Origin: Diospyros lotus
Taxonomy: Eukaryota; Streptophyta; Magnoliopsida; Ericales; Ebenaceae
Length of the DNA stretch: 64,000 nt
Assembly (NCBI RefSeq): GCF_014633365.1
Contig: NC_068350.1
Coordinates: 33,471,119 to 33,535,118 of the forward strand
Direction: 5' to 3'
Shown here: positions 36,074 to 48,100 of the stretch, one piece after another
Layout of the letters: the number at the start of each line of letters is the position of its first letter
Position numbering within the stretch: the first letter of the stretch is position 1
The notes under the pieces: generated by a model
Seen by the model: the letters and a program-made list of their open reading frames with translations, nothing else
What the model was told of the DNA's origin: nothing
Database searches by the model: none
Made by a program: the position numbers and the translations under genes

Positions 36074-37320
36074 GTTAAATTTTTGATACTCAAAAATATT
36101 TAAAATTAATTAATTTATCTTATTAAATTACTTAAAGATACATATACTTGAAATTAGTTATTCAATTAACTAATTTAATAAGATATATATTTTTAAAAAA
36201 TAGTTGAATTTATTTAAAGATATATGTATCTTTTTAAAAATAATTTATCAAATAAATTCAACTAATTTATTTTTTAAAAAAATTAACTAATTTAATTTAT
36301 TTAAAGATGGATGTATGTTTTTAAAAGAATTAACTAATTTATTTATTAAATAAATTCAACTAATAAGATAAATGTATCTTTTTAAAAAGAATTTATTTAT
36401 TTATATTTTTTTATAATAAAAAATTAATTAAAAAAAACAAAAACTTCCCCAAAAGCCAGTTTTCGGGAAACATTGGGTTCCCCAAAAGCTGGCTTTCAGG
36501 AGAACTTTTTAATAGTAAAAAAAACATTTAAAAAAATTAGTTATTTTATTTTATTAAATTATTTAAAAATACATATACTTAAAATTAGTTATTCAGTCAA
36601 CTAATTTAATAAGATATATATTTTTAAAAAATAGTTGAATTTATTTAAAGATATATGTATCTTTTTAGAAATAATTTATTAAATAAATTCAACTAATTTA
36701 TTTTTAAAAAAATTAACTAATTTAATTTATTTAAAGATGGATGTATCTTTCTAAAAGAATTAACTAATTTATTTATTAAATAAATTCAACTAATAAGATA
36801 AATGTATCTTTTTAAAAAGAATTTATTTATTTATATTTTTTTATTTTTTATAATAAAAAAATTAATTAAAAGAAAAACAAAAACTTCCCCAAAAGCCAGC
36901 TTTCGAGAAACATTGGGTTCCCTGAAAGCTGGCTTTCGAGAACCTTTTAATAGTCAAAAAAAACATTTAAAAAAATTAGTTATTTTATTTTATTAAATTA
37001 TTTAAAAATACATATACTTAAAATTAGTTATTCAGTCAACTAATTTAATAAAATATATATTTTTAAAAAATAGTTGAATTTATTTAAAGATATATGTATC
37101 TTTTTAGAAATAATTTATTAAATAAATTCAACTAATTTATTTTTAAAAAAATTAACTAATTTAATTTATTTAAAGATGGATGTATCTTTCTAAAAGAATT
37201 AACTAATTTATTTATTAAATAAATTTAACTAATAAAATATATGTATCTTTTTTAAAAGAATTTATTTATTTGTATTTTTTTATTTTATTTTATTATAATA
37301 AAAAAGTAATTAAAATAAAA
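36074..37320. repeat. Three ~440 bp tandem units in the left arm
   Basis: AT-rich units, each with ATTAGTTATTCAGTCAACTA-like, GATGGATGTATCTTT and AATTTATTTATTTATATTTT words, start near 36080, 36530 and 36960. The first two end in a short GC-rich CCCCAAAAGCCAG...GGGTTCCC segment (36446-36506, 36886-36944). The third ends in the long GC block. The right arm has fewer units, so the foldback is asymmetric. Confidence 0.65.
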
Positions 37321-37325
37321 AAAAA

Positions 37326-37606
37326 TTCCCCAGCTTTCGTGGGTGCCCCGACTTCCGGCTTTCGGGGAACCCAGTATTTCCCGAAAGCTAGGGGTCGGGG
37401 AACGCAATATTCCCCGACCCCCAGCTTTCGGAGAACCCAGCATTCCCCGAAAGCTTGGGGTCGGGGAACGTTGGGTCCCCTGAAAGCTAGCTTTCGGGTC
37501 GGGGAACGTTGGGTCCCCTGAAAGCTAGCTTTCGGGGAACGCTGCGTTCCCCGAAAGCTGGGGGTCGGGGAACGCTGGGTTCCCCGAAAGCCAGCTTTCG
37601 GGGAAG
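37326..37606. repeat. GC-rich palindromic core of the foldback
   Basis: About 280 bp of repeated GGGGAACGCTGGGTTCCCCG, CCCCGAAAGC and GCTTTCGGGG words in alternating orientation, lying between arms that are almost pure A/T. It is a set of nested short palindromes. The axis of symmetry of the whole element falls within or close to it. Confidence 0.8.
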
Positions 37607-38648
37607 TTTTTTTATTTTATTTTAATTATTTTTTTATTATAATATAATAAAATAAAAAATACATATATCTTTAAATAAATTTAATTAATTTTTAAATATA
37701 TATATCTTATTAAATTAGTTGATTGAATAACTAATTTTAAGTATATGTATTTTTAAATAATTTAATAAAATAAAATAACTAATTTTTTTAAATATTTTTT
37801 TGACTTTTAAAAGGTTCCCCCGAAAGCCAGCTTTCGGGGAACCCAATGTTTCCCAAAAGCTGGCTTTTGGGGAAGTTTTTGTTTTTGTTTTGTTTTTTTT
37901 TAATTAATTTTTTTATTATAAAAAATAAAAAAATATAAATAAATAATTTTTTTTTTAAAAAGATACATTTATCTTATTAGTTGAATTTATTTAATAAATA
38001 AATTAGTTAATTATTTTAAAAAGATACATCCATCTTTAAATAAATTAAATTAGTTAATTTTTTTAAAAAATAAATTAGTTGAATTTATTTAATAAATTAT
38101 TTTTAAAAAGATACATATATCTTTAAATAAATTCAACTATTTTTTAAAAAAATATATCTTGTTAAATTAGTTGATTGTATAACTAATTTTAAGTATATGT
38201 ATATTTAAGTAATTTAATAAGATAAATTAATTAATTTTAAATATTTTTGAGTATCAAAAATTTAACTCACGATAATTTAAAATTTAAAATTAGTTAAAAA
38301 ATTTATAATTAGTTAATTTATAATTTTTTAAAATACAGATATTTAAAAATAATTTATTTATTTATATTTTTTAATTTTATTTTATTATAATAAATTATCT
38401 CTGTGTGTGTTTGTATATATATATATACATATTTGTGTGTGCTGATTGGGAGAGAGAAATGGAGAGATGGGTGTGAGAGAGAAAGAAATTAATATAGTGA
38501 GAGAGAAAGAAAGATGGAGTGATTATGAGGAAGATGATATGATGGGATGATAGAAGGGTAAAATAAGATTTATGAAAAATAAACAAAAATTTTGGTGAGA
38601 AAAGACTATGAAGAGTAAAACCCTCGCTTTGAATAGAATTTCTCCCCC

Positions 38649-39011
38649 TACAAATTTATAGGTTGGGTGAAGATATTTTGGCCTTTTCAACCTTATTACG
38701 TAACCTCTCGACGAAGCTTTATGCGGTAGAACTCTTAAATCAATGGGAAGAAACCGCTTGAAATAGGTACCCTCCCAAACCAATCATTAAAATTAGCAAG
38801 CGTAGTTAAGTAACTGAAACCTAAACAATTCTGGCGATCGAGCAGTTGTGTTAATTGACGGAAGTCGATGACCGGATTGCTAGGGCTCCAAAATCCAGTT
38901 CAAATTGCTGTGCAATTTCCCTAAAATCGTATTTCTCTCTCGCTCGCTCGGGCTCGGTAGGGATTATATATATGTGTGTGTGTATGTATAATTGCATTTC
39001 GCAGAAGGAAG
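38649..39011 (+). promoter_or_regulatory. PLAC8 upstream region (promoter and 5' UTR, inferred)
   Basis: 363 bp between the foldback end and the start codon. A TATATATATGTGTGTG tract lies at about 38967-38985, just 30-45 bp from the ATG, so it is unlikely to be the TATA box unless the 5' UTR is very short. The transcription start cannot be located from sequence alone. Confidence 0.3.
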
Positions 39012-39192
39012 ATGGGAGGGCGAAGCAATTATGTTCCACCTCGTTACATTCCCTTGGGACAATCGGATCTGGAAGCAGAGGTTGGTGCTCGCAATGATGA
39101 AATTCCGGTCCCTGCTCGTCCGGAGATAAGCGGCGATGCCCCTTCACAATGGTCTTCTGGAATCTGTGCTTGCTGCGATGATATACAGAGCT
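39012..39192 (+). CDS. PLAC8 gene exon 1
   Basis: Start ATG at 39012, preceded by GCAGAAGGAAG. It encodes 60 residues plus one base of the next codon, ending in the first Cys cluster. The donor is GTATGC at 39193. Confidence 0.88.
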
Positions 39193-42100
39193 GTATGCTA
39201 CTTTCTGCCTTGCGATCTTGATTTATCAGAAGGAAAAGAAAATTAACGAGAGGTGCATTTGAAGTAGTAAATAAAAAATATCAAGTCAATATATACTCAT
39301 GATTGGACCTTATCGTGATTATCATAAAAATTAGGACTTGGAATTGCACTACACGATAAGTGTCCAGCTCTTAGCTACGTGTAGTTGTCGAATTGACAGC
39401 TGTTAATAGTATGAGGGATGGCCGGATGGGTGGCTTGTTGAACAAAATGTAGGTCTGAATTAATCTTCTTGGTCTTGCTCATAACCTAGTCAGGCAGTTA
39501 GTTCCTGTTTTTCCATTGGATGCCTGAAAGGGCATTTTGAATATTCTAAACAGGTAGTGGTCATGGCAAAGAAAAACAAGAGGCACTTGGGAAAGTTTTG
39601 ATCTTTAAACGAAGAATTTACTTTTTCCAGACATAGAAGTTCCAAAGATTAACCTAATGGTTACATATCTTTTCAAGAAAAAAAAAAATCAGACTTGAAA
39701 ATATAGATTGTGTTGGCCCCACTTTTTGATTCAGTCAAGGGGAGCCTTAAAATCAATTATCAATGTACTTGCCTCTCAATATATATTTGCCTGGGAGAAA
39801 CCACATGCTATATTGTTCTTATTAACCATTGTATTGGAAATATTTAGGATTCAGATTCTTGGGTTGTTTTCTAGAATATGTTTGATTAACGCCTCCTTTT
39901 TGTGAGGATGCAAAACAAATTCTGTGTGTTGAACATGATCTGCTTTTCTTTTTGGGTTTTCTTTGACTGAAATCGGTTTTGAGATATCAATTCCTGTTGC
40001 TGCATCAAATAAATAAAGCCCTTATACACACACTGTCCTAGTGTAAAAGCCCATCACATGACTTTTAAGCATGTGGAGAGATCTAATTTAAGAAAGTTCA
40101 GCAAGCAGGATTTATGCCTAAGTAGAATCTAGCTAACTTACAGTAAAGACTTGATAAACCTGAAACAAATGACTATGACCCTAGCACAGTAAACTTTCCA
40201 CTAGGACCTAATTGGTTGATAACCAAATGGTTATCTGTAAATACACAAGAGCAACTTAGCCAAAACACACATGCACGCACAAGAGCGTTGTGATTGTCAT
40301 CAAAGCTTGTTTGGATCAGTAGGCGGGCATGCCATTTAGATTTCATAACTTTTGGTATTTTTATGATTGTATATGCCATAGTTTCACATACTATATGATT
40401 TTAAGTACTCCATCTTTACCCTATATTGGGAAACAATTGAATATGTCAATTAGGAACTAGGAAATTGAAAAGTAATTGCTATTTATTATCTATCCTCAGG
40501 TTTTATAGGCACTCTGTGTCCCTGCTTTCTATTTGCCAAGAATGCAGAATTTTTGGGATCTGGAACTTTGTTTGGATCATGCACGACCCATTTCATTTTT
40601 TGGGCTCTTGTGAACACAGTTTGCTGCTTGTTAACTGATGGTGTTCTTTTGGGGTTGCCTGGATGCTTTGTTGCATGTTATGCTTGCAGCTATCGTAAGG
40701 CACTGAGATCAAAGTATAACCTGGAGGTATGTCATTCCATTGTTTGCTAGGTGTGTTGTGCTTGACTATTGAACTACCTGAAGAAATTTTTTGTTCACTT
40801 AAGATATGAACCATTTTTTTTATTTGTGTATGTCTTCCCAATTAAGGCCTGTGATTGTTGTTGTTATTGTTTTCCCATTTCACATCTCTTATTTTTCATC
40901 TTAGTTCCATTTGGAGTTGTCATAGTTTAAGAGGCCAAAACAATTAATCATCCCTTTGTTGTCACATCCTTCTTGAAATTTTGGCCCTGTTCCGCACCAG
41001 CTTTTTTTGGCTGCTTTTTTTGCTTAAAGAAATTCCAGGGTATTTCATTGCCAGCTTTTTTGCTTAAAAAGAAAGCCTTTTGGACTTAAAAGCACAAAAA
41101 AGGAGCTTGGCCTTCACTAGTCGAGATAGAGTCTAATTGGAAACCTATACTCCCATGATCCCATGACTAAGTGTCTTTACCACAACCAAGGAATGTTACA
41201 TGTTGAGGGGTCCAATCTAGAAGGAGACCAATGAAACCCTTGATTTTCCCTAGTAAAATTTAGAAAGACTTGACCTTGTATACAGAGAGAAATTCACAAA
41301 GACACAGTACCTTGGTGCAATGATTATTGGAAGTGAGTAGCAATAATCTCTGATCAATGGTGATTTAGGAGGTTGTTAAAATAACCATCTAGGTTGTACT
41401 GACTTTGAACATGATTTAGCCTTTATTTCACCAAAGCTCCTCAAGATTTAAGATCTTCTTTGCACAATTTATTTCTATAGGGAATATGGCTAGATTGAGT
41501 CATGATTTGAGTAGTTAAGGACAATGGTGAAGCTTGCATGGTCTCACCCTTGTTAGAAGAACCTTCATTTTCCCGTCACCGTCACATAGTTAGATTGGTT
41601 GTAGCCTTGCCAACATAATAGCTGGCCTTATTACCTTGGTTTTCAAGGTATCAAATTCCATGGAACATTTGTGAATGGGGTGGTTTTGTCAATGTTATAC
41701 CCTTACCCTTTTCTACCCTCCGCCTAGTGGTACCCCCTGAGCAATGTCTAGTCCAAGTGCCTAGCACTAGCTTTAAGAACAAGGGACTTGCATCCTTTGC
41801 ACACATTTTCATAGATTTGGCAATTGGGCTAATCTTCAGCCCCATAAGTTTCCATATCATTGACATGCCATTTATCATGTGCTTCTAGTTCAAATTGTGT
41901 CCACCAATAAATTGTAGTCCCTTCCACCTGCCATTAGTGCCTCCAGCTGTTTGGGGTGGGAGATTGTTGTCTCAATCTCTAACAAGCCCTGTTGATAAAA
42001 TGAAGCTCACATGGCTGATGCTTTCATCTATTAATGAATTAGTCGATACCAAGCCTCCACCATCTACTCCAGTGATACCCACCATTTCAATGTGTAAAGA

Positions 42101-45100
42101 CATTGAGGAAACACCCGCCCCCACCCCCACCCCTGTGCAGCACACACACAAACACAAAATAACCAGGAAAAGCCCATGCTTAAGGAGTCTTATAGAAGAA
42201 CAAGGGAATATGTTTACCTAGATCTTCCTTCTAGTCTCCAAAGTTAGATATCCAGCATATGGACTATCTATTAATAGTGACAGTTAGATATTGACCCCTT
42301 AACTAGGAGCAATCTTAAGGATTTCTAGAAGGTAAGTGATGATATTCGAAGGTTGTTTAAGCAATGTTACATTGGTGCACATGAACGTACTCAATTGATG
42401 TTGTAATAGCTTTTTTTTTTGGTAGTGTTCATCATCTACCATCTATATACTAAGATTACTGCTCTTGGTTGACTGCTACTTTGTCCTCACATTAACCAAG
42501 TGGGGTCTAGGAACTAGAAGCAAGATATCTGTAAAAGAAAAATGGAACTGGACGCGTTCACTCACTTTCCTATTGAGCAACAATCATCCCAAATAGGAAG
42601 GAAGCAGTTAAATAGCCAAGTCACCTAGTGTACTCTTGACCTTCCTTAATTAGGAAGTTGGCAGTCTAGTGTCTTGGTTTTCTCCCCCTGTATTCTTATC
42701 CTCTAGGAAGTTACAATGGATCCAGTGAGCTTGATTTTAATTGGAGTACACCATCTTTTATTTATTGATTTATATGCAAGCAAGATATATTAGTGATACA
42801 AGAAGAATGCTTTTCTTTGCATAACATCTACAATGACGAGAAAGCAGAAACATTATAGGATTAGGGAAACTTCATCAATATGCAGTTTGGTATACACCAT
42901 GGTACAAACACTTGCATAAGATCACAGGAGCCATTTGAGCATTCAACATTCAAGCTCCTAAAAGAATTTCAAATTTCAAGTTATTGCCCAACATGATAGG
43001 AGTGATGAATTTCTTGTATCTTAGGATTTTAAATTTAAACATATGAATTATATCATTTTGGTATGCTGTATCAAACTGGAAAGCCACCGGCTTATATTGA
43101 CTATCAACTCCACATGATCTCTAGTTCACAATTGTTGTTCTCAACTGTTTATTTGATTAGGAAATAACTGTTGGAGTTGAATCATTCTGTTTACACATTA
43201 AGGGTGCACTTGAGTTGGGTCGCATTGTTTCCACATGGGATTAGGACTGGACCAATTGAGATTGATTCCAAATTTTTGAACTTAGGGAAAAAACTGAACC
43301 TATCATAGAACCAAGTGGTTTGGTTTTGGTTTAGCTCGAATCTACATTATGACTTCTTTTGTTCTCTCTACTAGCAAGAAAATAACTAAAAATTGCGTCT
43401 AACATAATTTATATAAGATAATTTGGTGTGTCGAAGAATACCACAATACTTGGGCACAACCAATTAAATAAATATGCACATATTTTTAAATGTTATTTAT
43501 AATGTCTCAAGTCTAGTTTGGTTGTAGACTTTTGTGCCTATGATACTTAGATTCTTGGAAATTTTCCTTAAAATAATCCTTGGTCGAATGTGAATGGGTT
43601 TATATGGTGAAGGTTCATCTTGATGATGCAGTTAAACAAATTAAAATGCTTGCTTGGTGGCCAAGGGCTAGTACTCATATATATGGAATGGATTATTCTA
43701 AAATTCTTCTCTTGTGGCTAAAACTGCATGTGCTTGTCTTGTTGTTTTGCTTCATTGGTCTTCTAATCAACTTGATGTTCAAAATGTCTTCTTACACGGG
43801 AATCTTTGTGTAAGAAGCTTACATGGAGCAGCCTTGGCATCTGTTGCTCAGAGAGTATAGTGGCTAGGGAGCTTCAATGATGCTATGCAGTTTGGTCTTC
43901 AAACTTGTGCTATGATATACATAGAGGTGTATATATATATATATATATATATTGATAGAAAGAGAAAAAATATTATAAAGGAGAGGAAAGGAGTACAAGA
44001 AGAAGAGGATAAGACATTCTTCAAAAGGAATGGACAAAGAAAGAGAAGGGGAATAATTTTAATAGCAGAGAGACCCAATATCATTGAGCATCTGAAAGGG
44101 ATAACCTTTAATGAAGTAAAAGACAGATAACTGTGAGCCATAATAAATCCGACGGCATCTGCCAATTCTTGAAGATTCTACTGTTTTAACCCATTTCAAA
44201 TGCATCATATCAGTAGAAATAAAGCATATTTCCCTGAATCATGCTTTTGTTATAAACACTAAAACCCTAATATTTTGGTAACTGGAACGCCTTGAAAAAA
44301 TAATAATAATACTAATAGAGACAGTCCATATCTTGCCAAAAATGGAGAGCAATCTGTTCCAAATATTCAATGCAGAAACAAATGACAAATGCTCTAACCA
44401 CTATTGCAACATAAAACATAAATATCACATGATAGAGCTTTATGGAATTTCCTTCTTGTCGTGTACTAAGGGGGTATAACTGTAATAAAGGGGGAAGTAG
44501 AGCTATAAGGGCTGTAACCATTGTAAAGTAGTTGAGCATTTAAATTTGAATTTGGGAGTGGCAATCGTTTTTGGTGCCAGCTTCCCGTGAGTGTTGGACA
44601 AGTATAAAAACTCGGTCCCAGCTCACTTGTGAGGCATCAAATACAATTGAATTGCCTTTTCTCAAATTTCCCTCTAAATTTCTCTCTCTCTTCTCGATTC
44701 TTCCCCAATTTCTCAAAATTCCCCTTCCCTCTCCTACTTTTCCCGCCAAGTTCTACTCTAAATATAGGAGAATTCTTCTTGTCGGATTAGGGATTTGACA
44801 AATTGGTATCAGAGCATCGTTCCTGGCTCAAGAATTTCAACGAATTTCTAGCAATGGCGGACAACACTTGCATCAAGAAAATGGAAATGTAGCTCCAACA
44901 GGTGACGACCACGATGATGGATGTGCAAATGCGGGTGGGATCCATGGAGGGTGTGATTGGAATGATGGTTGATAAGAAGTTGGAGGAGACCTTGAATTGG
45001 TTGCACGAGGATATGCGCAATCAGATCAAAAAGGAGATGAGGGAAAAAAGCAATATGTTGCGTGATCAGATGCAACAATTTATGCTCATGTTTTTAAGTT

Positions 45101-48100
45101 AGGCGCAGGTGAGGATGTCCCCGGATTTTCCCCCTTGGGAAAGAATGGATCCGATTCTACCGGGAGTTGGCACTAGCCATAGGGTGGTTGGGTCATTAGA
45201 GGTGGAGATCGATCTGGCAACGGTTGGAGAAAATGAGGTGGAGATGAGGCCGAAAGTCCAACCAAACTCAATTCTCTCCAATTTTTGGATTCCGAAGTTG
45301 GAATTGTTGGATGAATCGAAGCCGCGCTGGTGGATTCGAAGGTATGAGAAGTTGTTTGGCATTCATCATGTGATGGATGAACAGAGAGTGAATTTGGCAG
45401 TGGCCTACCTAAACGATGTAGGAGACGTATGGTTCTAAGGGTGGTCAAGGGTGAGGAGTGAGTGCAATTGGGATGATTTTGTTAGTGGTTTGTGCGAAAG
45501 ATTTGGTGTGGAGAATTATGGATCTAGTGGAAGAATTTAACAAGATGAAGTAGCAAGGATCGGTGCAAGAGTACCAACTCAAGTTTGAAGAATTGAAGTC
45601 CTTTATGATCACTAAGAATCCTTACATGACTGAAGAATACTTCGTGTCGAGTTTTGTTAGCAGCCTAAGTGAGGAGCTTAGATCAGCGGTGAAAATGACA
45701 AGGCCAAGGACAGTGCAAAAAGCAGTGGAGAGTGCACTTCTTTAGGAGTTGACTGTGGAAGCCTTGATGAGGAAGCAAAGGAACTAGGGTAAAGGAGGAA
45801 GTTATGGCCTATCACCCTTTCAGGGAAGGGTGCAAGGGAAGGAGAAATACAAACCAGGAGCAGGGCCCAGATTCCAAGCCCTGCCACCTACTGCTCTGTG
45901 GGGCAGCAAGGGGGAAGAACGATGGATCAACGGAGACCACCAGGGCTCTGCTATAAGTGTGGGGACAAGTACTTCCCAAGGCATCAATGCAAGAGGCAGT
46001 TACTTCTATTGGAAGGGGGTGAAATAGATGAAGGGGCAAGTGAGGAAGTTGTGGCTTAGGGGAATGAATGGGAAGAAGAGGATAATGAAGCTATTTCATT
46101 GCATGTTATTAAGGGAGTTGCTAGCAACAAAATCATTAAGGTGGAGGGGTAGGTTCTAGAAGGTACTCTTATGGTTTTGATTGACAGTGGGAGTACCCAT
46201 AGTTTCATTAACGAGGGTACAACTAAGAAATTGAGTTATGAACTCTCTAATACACAGCCCCTATTGGTGACAGTAGCTAACAAAAGTAAGGTGATGAGCA
46301 AGTCAGCATGCTTAAGGTTCTGTTGGACCATGCAGGGGGAAACCTTTGAGGCTAACCTGAGGTTGCTTAAACTCGGGGGATGTTAAATCATTCTGGGGGT
46401 TGACTAGATGAAAAGAGTAAGTCCTATTAGCTTCGACTTCAACCAGATGGAAGTCACCCTGGAAAAGGAAGGGAAGAGAGTAACCCTACAAGGGAATGTT
46501 GAATCAGGGACCTACAAGATGATCAAGGGAAAGCGGCTAAAGAAGCTGCTCAGATACAAACTCTCCCAAGTGGCTCAATTATTTTCTATTGAGGCGAGGG
46601 AGGAGTTGGAAGGACAAGGGGATCAGTAGGGGCAATGTATGATGGCAACCAACAATCAGACCACACCCCAATGGAAGGTTCATGAACTAACCTCCTTAGA
46701 TATACTATTGATTGAATTCCAGGACCTGTTTGCAAACCTAAAAGACCCTTTAATCACTCTATTCCCTTGCAACTAAATGCAGAACCCGTAAATATCTGGT
46801 CCTACAAATACGCTCCCAAACTCAAAACTGAAATTGAAAAATTAGTCAAGGAAATGTTGGATCACTCTATCATTCATCCCAACAGAAGCCCTTTTGCCTC
46901 CCTTATCCTTCTAGTTAAAAAAAAGGATGGGACTTGGTAGTTTTGTATTGATTACCGTTAGTTAAACTCTATCACAATTAAAGACAAATTCCCAATCCCA
47001 ATTATCGAGGATCTTTTAAACGAACTAAGCCATGCCTTAGTGTTCTCCAAGCTAGACCTGAGGTCTAGATATCATTAAATCCGGATGAACCCAACTGACA
47101 TCTCCAAGACAGCCTTTAAAACCCACCATGGACATTACGAGTTCACTGATTCCATTTCGATTAACAAATGCACTAGCTACATTCCAAGCCCTAATGAACC
47201 ATATTTTTGAACCTTATCTTTGAAAATTTGTGCTGGTGTTCTTTGATGACATTTTGATTTACAGCCCTACCTTCTCTTAACACCTAGAACATCTTAGGAC
47301 TGCATTCCAAGTCCTACGATTCAATCAGTTGTGTATCAAGAGGTCCAAATGTGCCTTTGCCCAAAAACAGGTGGAGTACCTCGGGCATGCCATTTTTAGT
47401 GCTGGAGTTAGCATGGACCCTAAGAAGATAGAGGTCATGCTTAATTGGCCTAAACCAGTGAATGTCAGGTCTCTAAGGGGATTTTTGGGGCTGACCAACT
47501 ACTACAGGCGCTTTTGAGGAATTATGGGATGATTAGCAAACCCTTAACCGAATTGTTAAAGAAGGATGGGTTTAGGTGGGATGACAAGGCCAAGGCTGCA
47601 TTTGTTCAGTTAAAACAAGCCATGGGTGAGGTATTGGTGTTAGGACTACCTGACTTTAACAAGCCGTTTGTATTGGAGACGGATGCCAGTGAAGTAGAAA
47701 TGGGGGCTGTATTGACACAAGAAGGCAGGCCCTTAGCCTTCTTTAGTCAGGCATTGGCCCTAAGACATCAAAGCCTTAGTACATATGACAAGGAGTTGTT
47801 GGTCGTGCTTATGGCAGTAGATAAATGGAGACATTATTTGGAGGGGAGACAGTTCGTTATCAAGACCGATCATGAGAGCCTCAAATTTCTCCTTCAACAA
47901 AGACTGCACACCAATTTACAAAGGAAGGGCATGGCCAAATTAATGGGGTTGAACTACGTGATTCAATTCAAAAGGGAAAAAGAAAACGTGGTTGCAGATG
48001 CTTTGTCAATGTGTCACAAGGAGGGGTCAAGTGCAGCCATCTCTGCCTTGGTACCGAACTGGTACCAGGAAGTAGCAACAAGCTATGACAAAGGGCCATG

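Larger units (their letters stand above)
35687..38648. mobile_element. Mutator-like foldback element with long inverted arms
   Basis: The left end GGGGAAATTCTATTCACAGC and the right end (other strand) GGGGGAGAAATTCTATTCAA start long inverted arms. The first 600-700 bp of each side match as reverse complements (CGAGGGTTTTACTCTTCA, a TC-rich tract, a (TA)n-flanked CACAC stretch, then AT-rich sequence to GAGTATCAAAAATTTAACTC). The GGGAAATTCTATT start and the long arms are typical of non-autonomous plant Mutator-like elements. There is no transposase and no convincing 9-bp duplication (TTATTGAAT left, TACAAATTT right). It ends about 363 bp before the PLAC8 start codon, so it may overlap promoter or 5' UTR sequence. 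Confidence 0.75.

Noticed and set aside
36802..37521. Open frames in the foldback element
   Set aside because: Lys/Phe/Ile runs and repeated GTQYSPT-type words are translations of AT tracts and the GC repeat.
37326..37606. CRISPR-like repeat array
   Set aside because: The units are palindromes in alternating orientation without unique spacers of constant length, and the sequence is eukaryotic.
38395..38586. Minus-strand frame with His/Ser/Ile repeats
   Set aside because: It reads the TC-rich and TA-rich arm of the foldback element.
41651..42221. Possible genes in PLAC8 intron 2
   Set aside because: Frames on both strands overlap, have no recognisable domain and no splice or start context.
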